Source of the DNA: Amycolatopsis sp. GM8
GTDB taxonomy: Bacteria; Actinomycetota; Actinomycetes; Mycobacteriales; Pseudonocardiaceae
Direction: 5' to 3'
Assembly: GCF_021653975.1 (NCBI RefSeq)
Contig: NZ_JAJKFK010000003.1
Coordinates: forward strand, 682,001-746,000
DNA: 64,000 nt
Each line of letters opens with the position of its first letter. Positions within the stretch are counted from its first letter, which is position 1. The notes under the pieces are model-generated. The model had not been told where the DNA came from, made no database searches, and worked only from the letters and a program-made list of their open reading frames with translations. The position numbers and the translations under genes were made by a program. Positions 57,388 to 64,000 of the stretch are shown here, piece after piece.

Positions 57388-58177
57388 CACCGTCTTCCTC
57401 GCCGGCAAGATGCTCGACCGGGCGCTCGCCGGACGGACGTTGTCCCGCACCGACTTCCGCCATCCCGCACTCGCCACCGCCGACCTGACCGGCCGGCAGG
57501 TGCTGGGCGTGGGCACCGTCGGCAAGCACCTGTTCACCCGGTTCTCCGGCGAGCTGAGCCTGCACAGCCACCTCAAGATGGACGGCACCTGGGAGATCTA
57601 CCGGGCCGGCGCGCGGTGGCGGCATCCGGCGCACCACATGCGGGTCGTGCTGGCCGACGCGCGGGTGCAGGCCGTCGGGTTCCGGCTGCACGATCTCGAG
57701 CTGCTGCCCACCGGCGAGGAGTCCCGGCTCGTCGGGCACCTCGGCCCGGACCTGCTCGATCCACAGTGGACGGACGAGCACACCGCGCTGGCCGCCGCCG
57801 CGCTGGCCGCCGATCCCGCGCGTGAACTCGGTCTGGCGTTGCTCGACCAGCGAGTCATGGCGGGTGTCGGGAATTTGTACAAGTGCGAGATCTGTTTCCT
57901 GCTCGGCGTCACGCCGTGGGTTCCGGTGTCCGAAGTGGACACCGCGAAGGCCGTGGCGCTGGCGCGCAAGCTGTTGCTGGCCAACGCCTGGCGGCACGAG
58001 CAGGTCACCACCGGGGACCTCGCGCGCGGCCGCCGCACCTGGGTGTACGAGCGCACCCGGGCCGGCTGCCATCGCTGCGGCGGCCCGGTGCGGGTCGGCA
58101 CCCAGGGCACGGACGTGCGGCGGCGGCCCACCTGGTACTGCCCGCGCTGCCAGCGCGGGCCCGCGCCCGCGGAGTGA
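57374..58177 (+). CDS. Fpg/Nei-family DNA glycosylase (Nei-like)
   Basis: A 267-residue bifunctional DNA glycosylase/AP lyase. After Met removal the N-terminus is PEGDT, the Pro nucleophile and Glu of the Nei branch. The H2TH domain (LDQRVMAGVGNLYKCE) and the C-terminal zinc finger CHRCGGPV...WYCPRCQ are intact. It would excise oxidised pyrimidines or opened purines. Coupled to parA. Confidence 0.93.
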   Translation: MPEGDTVFLAGKMLDRALAGRTLSRTDFRHPALATADLTGRQVLGVGTVGKHLFTRFSGELSLHSHLKMDGTWEIYRAGARWRHPAHHMRVVLADARVQAVGFRLHDLELLPTGEESRLVGHLGPDLLDPQWTDEHTALAAAALAADPARELGLALLDQRVMAGVGNLYKCEICFLLGVTPWVPVSEVDTAKAVALARKLLLANAWRHEQVTTGDLARGRRTWVYERTRAGCHRCGGPVRVGTQGTDVRRRPTWYCPRCQRGPAPAE

Positions 58178-58188
58178 AATAAATGATG

Positions 58189-58218
58189 TTGCGGCGACGC
58201 CCGGCGCCGGCATAACTT
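58189..58218 (+). promoter_or_regulatory. Candidate promoter of the 58.2-kb leader
   Basis: TTGCGG (58189-58194), an 18-base spacer and TAACTT (58213-58218). Transcription would start near 58225, only a few bases before the AAAGGAGGTGGTCC sequence. It lies 12 bases past the glycosylase stop. Confidence 0.4.
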
Positions 58219-58231
58219 TGCGGTACACGGG

Positions 58232-58245
58232 AAAGGAGGTGGTCC
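58232..58245 (+). promoter_or_regulatory. Extreme Shine-Dalgarno sequence
   Basis: AAAGGAGGTGGTCC can pair over 14 bases with the 16S rRNA 3' end (GGAUCACCUCCUUU), with a single G-U wobble. Ordinary sites in this window match four to seven bases. It precedes a TTG start by four bases. Confidence 0.8.
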
Positions 58246-58249
58246 TACG

Positions 58250-58288
58250 TTGAATATCGACAGGACTCGTGAGGTGGCTGTCCGCTAG
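58250..58288 (+). CDS. Putative 12-residue leader peptide
   Basis: TTG-started frame encoding MNIDRTREVAVR then TAG. The strong site at 58232-58245 argues that it is translated. The stop codon falls inside the palindrome TGTCCGCTAGCGGACA (58279-58294), so a ribosome at the stop would melt that hairpin. No rare-codon run or amino-acid bias that would point to classical attenuation is seen. Confidence 0.5.
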   Translation: MNIDRTREVAVR

Positions 58289-58740
58289 CGGACAAAGCTG
58301 CGAGAAGCTCGTGCCGGCCGCAAGCCGGTACGAAGTGCCGCGCCCGTCGACGCCGCCGGCGTCCGGGCCGCGACAGGACAGTGGAGGCCTGCGAGGCAAT
58401 ACCAGGCAGTCACCGGACCCCCGGCGCCCCGAGCACAGTCCGGCTCGGGCCCACAGCGGCTGACGACGCTGCGGGAGCACGCGCCGGGGGTTTCCTGTCT
58501 CCCGGATCGCCGTCCAAGACCGGGAGTTCCGCCGGACTTGCCGCGCATCGGACACTTCCGGCGGGCCAACTACCAATCCGACCGAAAGTAGGCGGACACG
58601 GTCCGCAGCCGACCTGCTCACAGACACCCGTTTCCGCCGTGGCTGCCGTCGGATTGGTAGTGGACGGCGCTGTAACTTTTCAACATTTTCCTGCCGTAAT
58701 TGCCCAGGTGACCCGCGCACATGCGACTACGCTGCTCCGT

Positions 58741-59298
58741 GTGCTGCAGCCCACATACCCCATCAGGACGCCGCGGCTGAACCTGCGCCCGTTCACCAGC
58801 ACCGATATCGCCGCGTTCACCGCGATCTACACCCATCCCGACGTGATCCGCTACCTGACGTGGGAGCCGCACGGCCGGATGGAGATTCGCGAGCTGCTGG
58901 CACGCAAGGCGAAGCACACCGCCATCACCGAGCCCGGCCAGTCGCTGTCCCTCGCGGTCATCCTCGTCGACAGCGGAGAGGTCATCGGGGACATCTCGCT
59001 GGGCTGGGTGCGCGGCGAGCACGAAAACGGCGAAGTGATCATCGTGCTGCATCCCCGGTTCCACGGGAACGGCTACGGCGCCGAGGTGTGCCTCGAGATC
59101 CTCCGGCTGGGCTTCGACGTGCTCAAGCTGTACCAGATCTTCGGCGCCTGTGACACGCGCAACATCGCCTCCGCCTCCCTGATGGAGGGCCTCGGCATGC
59201 ACCGGGACCCCACGCTGCGCGAGCGCGAGGAGCTCAAGCCGAAGTGGAGCGAGGAGCTGATCTACTCCATGCTGGCCACGGAGTGGCGAAGACGCTGA
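58741..59298 (+). CDS. GNAT family N-acetyltransferase (RimJ/RimL-like)
   Basis: A 185-residue acetyltransferase. The opening IRTPRLNLRPFTSTDIAAF is typical of RimJ/RimL-like GNATs; the acetyl-CoA loop appears as HPRFHGNGYGAEV and the C-terminal ACDTRNIASASLMEGLGM completes the fold. It may acetylate a protein N-terminus or a small molecule; the substrate is not deducible. GTG 58741 has only a weak ribosome site, in contrast to the strong one in its leader. pyrD follows 15 bases later. Confidence 0.9.
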   Translation: MLQPTYPIRTPRLNLRPFTSTDIAAFTAIYTHPDVIRYLTWEPHGRMEIRELLARKAKHTAITEPGQSLSLAVILVDSGEVIGDISLGWVRGEHENGEVIIVLHPRFHGNGYGAEVCLEILRLGFDVLKLYQIFGACDTRNIASASLMEGLGMHRDPTLREREELKPKWSEELIYSMLATEWRRR

Positions 59299-59313
59299 GC
59301 GAAGATGTAAGGC

Positions 59314-60333
59314 GTGCTGTTCGAGAAGCTGATCCGCCCCGCGCTCTACCGGCTGGCCGGCAATGACCCCGAGACCGTGCACGAGCGGACGGTGCGTGCC
59401 CTGAGCCTGCTGCGCGCGGAACCTCCGCTGCTGCGCGGCATCTACGCCGAGGACGACCCCGCCACGGTGTTCGGGCTGAGCTTCCCCAACCGGGTCGGGC
59501 TCGCCGCCGGGATGGACAAGGACGGGCGCGCGCTGCACGCGTGGCCCGCGCTCGGCTTCGGCTTCGTCGAAGTGGGCACGGTCACCCGGCTCGCGCAGCC
59601 GGGAAACCCGAAGCCGCGGCTGTTCACCCTCGCCGGGAACGACGCGGTCATCAACCGGATGGGGTTCAACAACTCCGGGGCCGACGCGCTCGCCGCCAAG
59701 CTCGCCGCGCGCGGGAAACCCGGGGTGCCGCTGGGCATCAGCATCGGCAAGTCCAAAGTGGTCCCGCTCGGCGAGGCGGTCGAGGACTACCGGTACTCGC
59801 TGCGCGCACTGTATCCGTACGCGGACTACTTCGCGGTGAATGTCAGCTCCCCCAACACACCCGGCCTGCGCGAGCTGCAGGACAAGGCCGCGCTGGCCGA
59901 GCTGCTGGGCGAACTCCAGCGCACGTCGGCGGACCTCGGTACGACGCCGCTGCTCGTCAAGGTCGCGCCGGATCTGACCGACAGCGCGCTCGCCGAACTG
60001 CTGGAAGTATGCGACGCGCACGGCGTGGCCGGGGTCATCGCGACCAACACCACGTTGTCCCGCAACGGTTTGACCGGTCCCGAGGCGGCCGCCGGCGCCG
60101 AGGCCGGCGGGTTGTCGGGCCGCCCGCTGGCCGAGCGGGCGCGCGAGGTCGTGAAGTTCGTGCACACCCACAGCGGGTTGCCGATCATCGGGGTCGGCGG
60201 TGTCCTTTGCGGACCGGACGCACGGCGGATGCTGGACGCGGGCGCGAGCCTCGTCCAGGTCTACACCGGGTTCGCGTTGAAGGGGCCGGGGCTGATCCGG
60301 GAGATCAACAGGACATTGGCCGGGTGGCGGTGA
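59314..60333 (+). CDS. pyrD: Dihydroorotate dehydrogenase (quinone), class 2
   Basis: A 339-residue FMN enzyme oxidising dihydroorotate to orotate with quinone, in pyrimidine synthesis. The N-terminal helical extension ([23 protein letters not shown]) that inserts into the membrane surface marks class 2. The core has [21 protein letters not shown], the catalytic-Ser loop [14 protein letters not shown] and the FMN phosphate site [16 protein letters not shown] start. The 3' end overlaps the convergent amidase-like gene by 29 bases. Confidence 0.97.
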   Translation: MLFEKLIRPALYRLAGNDPETVHERTVRALSLLRAEPPLLRGIYAEDDPATVFGLSFPNRVGLAAGMDKDGRALHAWPALGFGFVEVGTVTRLAQPGNPKPRLFTLAGNDAVINRMGFNNSGADALAAKLAARGKPGVPLGISIGKSKVVPLGEAVEDYRYSLRALYPYADYFAVNVSSPNTPGLRELQDKAALAELLGELQRTSADLGTTPLLVKVAPDLTDSALAELLEVCDAHGVAGVIATNTTLSRNGLTGPEAAAGAEAGGLSGRPLAERAREVVKFVHTHSGLPIIGVGGVLCGPDARRMLDAGASLVQVYTGFALKGPGLIREINRTLAGWR

Positions 60334-61492
60334 GGTAGCGCAGGTAGGCCCGCCAGTCGCCGAACTCCGTGATGTCACGGGCTTTCGCGGCGGCGCGCGC
60401 GGTGCAGTGGAAGCCGGCCGCGGTACTGCCGTCCGCCAGCTCGATCTCGGCGAGCGTCAGTCCGGGCAGGCCGGCCCGCAGGGAACCCAGCCCGGCCGGG
60501 GAGATCGTCCACCGTTCGCCGGCCAGCGGGGCGCCGTGGGTGACCGGCCGCACGCCGGGTTTCGGCGGGCTGCTGGGCAGCGCGTACAGCCGGTAGCGGC
60601 CGGACGTCAGCACCTGCCCGCGGTAGCGGGCGCCGAGCGCGACCAGTTGCGCGTTGAGCGGCTGGCCGCGCAGGTGGGTGCCGAACACGACGAGGTCGAT
60701 TCCCGTTGCCGGGTAAGGGTTCTTCAGCTGCTCGACGTTGAGGTACGCGGCCAGGTCGAGCACGACCTGGTCCTCGAACGGCCGCGCGACGATCGTGACG
60801 CCGGCGACGGTGACGGCCGGCAGCCCGCGCGGCCCGGCGACGCCGGCCGGCAGCAGCAGCGCGTCGTGATCGCCGTGGAGTTCCGTGCTGTCAATGGTTT
60901 CCACGCTCGCGCCGGCGGCGAGCAGATCATCGACCGCCTTGCGGAACGCGTCCGGGCCCTCGCCGGCGATGGCGAGCTTCGGCCGCTCCCCTACGGCGAG
61001 TCGCACCGCCGCTGGCCAGGCCGGATCGGGCCCGGTCATCGCGATGAGGGCTTGCTGGCCGTCGGCGACGGAGCGGGCGACGACGGTGCGCGGAACCAAG
61101 CCCGGCGTCGGGGTGAGCACGGCGGTGCCTTCGCACGCCGCCATCTCGGTGCCGATGGCCAGGTCGGTCAGGCCGAGCGCGACGGCCGTGGCCGAGGTGG
61201 TCGTGCCGAGCACGATGGCGCCGGCGTCCGCGAGGCGGCGGACGGCGGTGTCGCTCAGGTCGAGCGTGCCGGTGACCGCGGCCAGCAGGCCCACGAGCGG
61301 CAGGGATTCGCCGGCACGCACGCGGACGTCGACGGCCTTGGCCTCGACGAGGACGTCTTCGAACGGGCGGAGGGTGGGCAGGAGTTCCGGTCGGCCGCCC
61401 TCGGCGATACGGTCGTATGCGGCGAGGACCTGACGGTGAGCACTGGGCGGCACCGGGGGTAGTGGTGCCGGTTCTGGGGGCAGCGTCTCCAT
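60305..61492 (-). CDS. Degenerate amidase-signature/allophanate hydrolase-like protein
   Basis: A 395-residue protein. Residues about 40-260 resemble an amidase-signature domain, but the GGSSGGS-type Ser/cis-Ser loop is replaced by [22 protein letters not shown] and no catalytic Lys motif is evident. The C-terminal 130 residues ([22 protein letters not shown] ... FGDWRAYL) match the C-terminal domain of allophanate hydrolase (AtzF/DUR1 type). Hydrolase activity by the usual Ser-Ser-Lys triad is unlikely; a binding or regulatory role, or decay, is inferred. No urea carboxylase gene is adjacent. ATG 61492. Confidence 0.75.
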   Translation of the reverse strand: METLPPEPAPLPPVPPSAHRQVLAAYDRIAEGGRPELLPTLRPFEDVLVEAKAVDVRVRAGESLPLVGLLAAVTGTLDLSDTAVRRLADAGAIVLGTTTSATAVALGLTDLAIGTEMAACEGTAVLTPTPGLVPRTVVARSVADGQQALIAMTGPDPAWPAAVRLAVGERPKLAIAGEGPDAFRKAVDDLLAAGASVETIDSTELHGDHDALLLPAGVAGPRGLPAVTVAGVTIVARPFEDQVVLDLAAYLNVEQLKNPYPATGIDLVVFGTHLRGQPLNAQLVALGARYRGQVLTSGRYRLYALPSSPPKPGVRPVTHGAPLAGERWTISPAGLGSLRAGLPGLTLAEIELADGSTAAGFHCTARAAAKARDITEFGDWRAYLRYLTATRPMSC

Positions 61493-61496
61493 CCCA

Positions 61497-61536
61497 TTGA
61501 CGGTAAGCAGCGGATATTCCGCGCACCAGCCGTCAA
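61497..61536 (-). terminator. Nested hairpin between pspM and the amidase-like gene
   Basis: TTGACGG/CCGTCAA encloses GCGGA-TAT-TCCGC in the 60-base gap. Likely end of the clgR-pspA-pspM transcript. It reaches within five bases of the amidase-like start codon, so it may also mask that start. Confidence 0.45.
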
Positions 61537-61552
61537 ACGTTACACACAGGTA

Positions 61553-62461
61553 TCAGCTGATTTCGCGCAGCGCGATCGCCAGGCCGGCGAGCCGGTCGGT
61601 CGCATCGGTCAGCGCGTCCTTCGACTGCCGCAGGCCGCTTCCCCCGGCGGCCACCGCGTGCCCGGCCGCGGCGACCAGGGCACCGTAGCCCTCGAGCCCG
61701 TCGTCGAGCTGCTCACGCAGGGTACGGATCGCCGTGTCGAGGGCCTTGCGGTCGCCCGCCGGCGCCGAATTGCGGGCGCGCTCGATCGCCTGGATGCGGC
61801 CCGCGAGGCCACGAAGCGCGGACGCGGCCTCGGCGGCGGTCGCCCGTGCCTCCTCGACCGACTCGTCGGAGACCATCGACGCCGGGGCGGACAGCTGTCG
61901 CAGCAGCTCGGCCAGCGACGCCTCGGACTCGGCGAGCCGCTCCATCGGCTCCCGGGCCGCCGAGCGGGGGCTCGGCAGTGGCGGCGGCGTGGTGCTGACC
62001 GGCAGCTCCGTCCGGTGCAGCTGGCGCAACCGCAGCCCGGTCCGCACCCCGAGGGTGCCGAACACGATCGCGCCCGCGATGCCGCCGAACGCCTCGGTCA
62101 GCCCGCCGGCGCCGATCAGCCCCAACCCGGTGGCCACCGCGTACAGGCCGCACAGCAGGGTCAGGATGATCCACAGGGTCAGCGCCCGCGAGGCCCGCCG
62201 CTTGCGGCGTTCGAGCTTCGCCGCGGGCGCGTTCCACCGTGCCCAGCGCGAGCGCGCCTCGGCGATCACCGGTACGTCGGTGATCGCCGTGGGACGCGCA
62301 GGCGCCGGCCGCCGCAGCGGATTCGCCCGCTGCCCTCCGGCGTCGGGCGGGAAGTACTGCTGCAGCTTTTCCTGAGCGCGCTGCGCGTAGTCGGGCAGCC
62401 GTTCGAGATGCTTCTCCAGCTTCGCGCCGAACTCGCCGAAGTCCCGTCTGCCCGACACCAT
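61553..62461 (-). CDS. pspM: Phage-shock envelope stress protein PspM
   Basis: A 302-residue protein with a helical N-terminus, two transmembrane helices (about 92-113 and 116-138) and a long C-terminal helical region with Ala/Leu heptads. Position behind pspA and topology match the actinobacterial PspM (Rv2743c-like) that binds PspA at the membrane. ATG 62461 has GGAG six bases upstream and lies 11 bases after pspA. Confidence 0.85.
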   Translation of the reverse strand: MVSGRRDFGEFGAKLEKHLERLPDYAQRAQEKLQQYFPPDAGGQRANPLRRPAPARPTAITDVPVIAEARSRWARWNAPAAKLERRKRRASRALTLWIILTLLCGLYAVATGLGLIGAGGLTEAFGGIAGAIVFGTLGVRTGLRLRQLHRTELPVSTTPPPLPSPRSAAREPMERLAESEASLAELLRQLSAPASMVSDESVEEARATAAEAASALRGLAGRIQAIERARNSAPAGDRKALDTAIRTLREQLDDGLEGYGALVAAAGHAVAAGGSGLRQSKDALTDATDRLAGLAIALREIS

Positions 62462-62472
62462 GACGGCTCCGG

Positions 62473-63306
62473 TCAGGCCTTGTTGTTCTGCTGCTCGGCC
62501 TGCACCCGCGCCTGGATCTCACGCTGGATGTCGCCCGACGACGACGCGGGCGCCTTCGAGCCGTCGGTCACCTGCGCGACCGAATCGCCCTTCATCGACG
62601 CCCGGATCTGCTCCAGCCGCGAGTGCCCGGCCAGTTCCGTGGTGGCCGACTGGACCTCGAGCATCCGGCCCTGGACCGAGTTCTGCGCCAGCTCCGCCGA
62701 ACCCAGCGCGGTGGTGTAGCGGCGCTCGATCTTCTCCCGGACCTCTTCCAGCGATGGCGTGTTGCCCGGCGCGGCCAGCTCCGACATCTGGTTGAGCGAG
62801 GCCGACACCTTCTCCTGCATCTTGGCCTGCTCGAGCTGGGAGAGCAGCTTGGTGCGCTCGGCCAGCTTCTGCTGCAGCATCGTGGCGTTGCGCTCGACGG
62901 CCTGCTTGGCCTGCGCGGCCGCCTGCAGCGACTGGTCGTGCAGGGTCTTGAGGTCCTCGATGCTCTGCTCGGCGGTGACCAGCTGGGTCGCGAACGCCTC
63001 GGCGGCGTTCTCGTACTGGGTCGCCTTCTGCTCGTCGCCCTTCGAGCGGGCCTCGTCGGCCAGCACGAGCGCCTGCCGTGCCGAGGCCTGCAACTTCTCG
63101 ACCTCGCCCAGCTGGCGGTTGAGCTTCATCTCCAGCTGGCGCTGGTTACCGATCACCGCCGCCGCCTGCTGGGACAGCGCCTGGTGGTTGCGCTGCGCGT
63201 CCTCGATGGCCTGCTGGATCTGCACCTTCGGGTCGGCGTGCTCGTCGATCTTCGACGAGAACGCGGCCATCAGGTACTTCCAGGCCTTTACGAACGGGTT
63301 GGCCAT
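62473..63306 (-). CDS. pspA: Phage shock protein A (PspA/IM30 family)
   Basis: A 277-residue ESCRT-III-like coiled-coil protein that binds stressed membranes. The N-terminal amphipathic helix ([19 protein letters not shown]) and the [20 protein letters not shown] hinge are typical; heptad repeats run to about residue 220, and a disordered Gln-rich tail follows. An ECF-type promoter (63385-63410) and the clgR terminator lie upstream, so it can be induced apart from clgR. Confidence 0.95.
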   Translation of the reverse strand: MANPFVKAWKYLMAAFSSKIDEHADPKVQIQQAIEDAQRNHQALSQQAAAVIGNQRQLEMKLNRQLGEVEKLQASARQALVLADEARSKGDEQKATQYENAAEAFATQLVTAEQSIEDLKTLHDQSLQAAAQAKQAVERNATMLQQKLAERTKLLSQLEQAKMQEKVSASLNQMSELAAPGNTPSLEEVREKIERRYTTALGSAELAQNSVQGRMLEVQSATTELAGHSRLEQIRASMKGDSVAQVTDGSKAPASSSGDIQREIQARVQAEQQNNKA

Positions 63307-63384
63307 CTGTTCCGCCTGCCTTCTTACGTCCCACTCTGTCCAAGTTGTCCCGACCGATGGGGCGCTGCACTACCCTAGCTTGGC

Positions 63385-63410
63385 AACGTCCCGGCCTCGG
63401 CGTGGGTTCC
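63385..63410 (-). promoter_or_regulatory. ECF sigma-type promoter of pspA
   Basis: Minus strand: GGAACC (63405-63410), 16-base spacer, CGTT (63385-63388), matching the SigE/SigH-like ECF consensus. It lies about 80 bases before pspA. In mycobacteria the clgR-pspA locus is SigE-dependent, which fits. Confidence 0.65.
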
Positions 63411-63493
63411 ATCGTGTCAGGTCAGCGCCCGCGGTTCCAGGCGACCCCGGGGGAATTCAGGGACTACCCCGATCCTGCTCCCCGAAATGACCT

Positions 63494-63536
63494 CGAGGCC
63501 ACCCTCCGGACGTGGGATGTCCGGAAGGTGGCCTCG
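63494..63536 (-). terminator. Terminator behind clgR
   Basis: CGAGGCCACC-C-TCCGGAC / GTCCGGA-A-GGTGGCCTCG: 17 pairs with one mismatch and a seven-base loop, starting 18 bases after the clgR stop. The rest of the 248-base gap to pspA holds the ECF promoter; no gene is seen. Confidence 0.85.
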
Positions 63537-63554
63537 CGTGAGGAAACCGGTGGT

Positions 63555-63995
63555 TTACGCCGCGACCATCTTCGGCGCGCGGATCGTCGTGCGCAGGGCC
63601 GGGCCCATGCGCTGCGGCGAAACCCGCAGGTCCGCGAGGTCGTTGCCGATCATGCCGTCGACGATGCGGCCACCTTCGAGCCCGTCGGCGGCCTCGTGGC
63701 GCTCCGCCTGCTCGCCCTTCGCGGCTTCGCCTTCGGCCATCGCCGCGACGTCGACGGTGTCGAGCGAGGAGATGTCCGCGGCCACGTTGTGCAGCAGTTC
63801 GCCGAGTGGGAGCTCCAGCGCCCCGCAGATGGAGGCCAGCAGCTCACTGGAGGCTTCCTTCTGGCCGCGCTCCACCTCCGACAGGTAGCCGAGGCTCACC
63901 TTGGCGGCGCGGGAGATGTCGCGCAGCGTGCGACGCTGGTTTGTGCGGGCATGACGGAGCCGATCACCGATCGCCTCACGCAACAGCACGGTCAT
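63555..63995 (-). CDS. clgR: Helix-turn-helix regulator ClgR
   Basis: A 146-residue Cro/CI-type regulator. The helix-turn-helix ([42 protein letters not shown]) is nearly the same as that of mycobacterial ClgR. The C-terminus ends ...[10 protein letters not shown]; ClgR proteins are turned over by ClpP through a hydrophobic Ala-Ala-type end, which is present. It activates clp protease genes and the psp response under envelope stress. ATG 63995 ([11 protein letters not shown]) aligns with the Rv2745c start; a GTG one codon upstream is possible, and the upstream promoter is off the window. Confidence 0.93.
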   Translation of the reverse strand: MTVLLREAIGDRLRHARTNQRRTLRDISRAAKVSLGYLSEVERGQKEASSELLASICGALELPLGELLHNVAADISSLDTVDVAAMAEGEAAKGEQAERHEAADGLEGGRIVDGMIGNDLADLRVSPQRMGPALRTTIRAPKMVAA

Positions 63996-64000
63996 CACGC

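Larger units (their letters stand above)
58225..58661 (+). ncRNA. Highly structured leader/ncRNA candidate upstream of a GNAT gene
   Basis: No gene larger than 12 codons is supported from 58178 to 58740. Eight stems follow in order: TGTCCG/CGGACA at 58279; GTGCCGGC/GCCGGTAC at 58311; GCCCG plus GACGCC / GGCGTC plus CGGGC at 58342-58368; GCCTG/CAGGC at 58387; CCCGAGC/GCTCGGG at 58428; CTCCCGG/CCGGGAG at 58499; CCGCCGGA/TCCGGCGG at 58529; and a 14-base pair ACTACCAATCCGAC/GTCGGATTGGTAGT (58569-58582, 58648-58661). Stem order, the strong ribosome site and the leader peptide suggest a cis-acting regulator of the GNAT gene at 58741 or a free RNA. Confidence 0.55.

Noticed and set aside
58225-58470. 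tRNA or tmRNA in the structured region
   Set aside because: No cloverleaf with a T-loop GTTCRA motif or CCA-type acceptor could be assembled.
58381-58740. Upstream extension of the GNAT frame as extra coding sequence
   Set aside because: Low-similarity, structure-rich sequence; the conserved GNAT N-terminus starts at 58741.

Overview
The window is 64 kb of very GC-rich DNA with dense, often overlapping genes, many GTG/TTG starts and a complete actinobacterial division and cell-wall (dcw) cluster. The gene order rsmH-ftsL-ftsI-murE-murF-mraY-murD-ftsW-murG-murC-ftsQ-ftsZ-pgeF-yggS-sepF-yggT-wag31 matches the mycobacterial/pseudonocardial arrangement. The F420-type enzymes, EspG/PPE-like proteins, a clgR-pspA-pspM stress locus and a SAM-IV riboswitch fit the same group. 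I infer a chromosome of a Pseudonocardiaceae member, most likely Amycolatopsis or a close relative. No rRNA, tRNA, CRISPR array, insertion sequence or prophage was seen.

Layout. 1-8.7 kb: metabolic genes (partial GH65 phosphorylase, RibD-like reductase, F420-type enzymes, two tandem DUF885 metallopeptidase-like genes, a winged-helix protein). 8.7-13.7 kb: a membrane-anchored NB-ARC/WD40 STAND protein behind lspA and a RluD-type pseudouridine synthase. 13.8-16.8 kb: a cysteine-desulfurase-like enzyme under a SAM-IV riboswitch, then a cation/proton antiporter. 17-20 kb: a hypothetical gene, DUF167, an ArsR-type regulator and a MecA-type penicillin-binding protein. 20.2-23.6 kb: ileS with a T-box leader. 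23.6-25.7 kb: a divergent efflux pump/regulator pair sharing a palindromic operator.

25.7-45.9 kb is the dcw cluster, all on the minus strand. It runs from mraZ, with a TGGGG-repeat operator over its promoter and an mraW-type RNA between mraZ and rsmH, through peptidoglycan precursor synthesis and septal synthesis (ftsW/ftsI/ftsL/ftsQ) to ftsZ, sepF and wag31. Most junctions are 1-14 nt overlaps, implying translational coupling. ftsZ has a 276-nt upstream gap with a candidate promoter.

46.2-48.4 kb holds a small ESX-type accessory set (EspG, PPE-like, DUF3558 lipoprotein, small WXG-like protein), divergent from a moxR-DUF58-transglutaminase operon (48.6-53.5 kb). 53.5-58.2 kb: DUF3040, dinB, hicB with a truncated hicA, a methyltransferase, an orphan parA and a nei-type glycosylase. 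58.2-58.7 kb has no gene larger than 12 codons but contains an extreme Shine-Dalgarno sequence, a 12-codon reading frame and eight successive perfect or near-perfect stems ahead of a GNAT gene; this is the best candidate here for an undescribed element. 59.3-64 kb: pyrD, an amidase-family protein lacking catalytic residues, and pspM-pspA-clgR, with an ECF-type promoter in front of pspA.

All calls come from reading sequence and recalled family knowledge; no database search was run.
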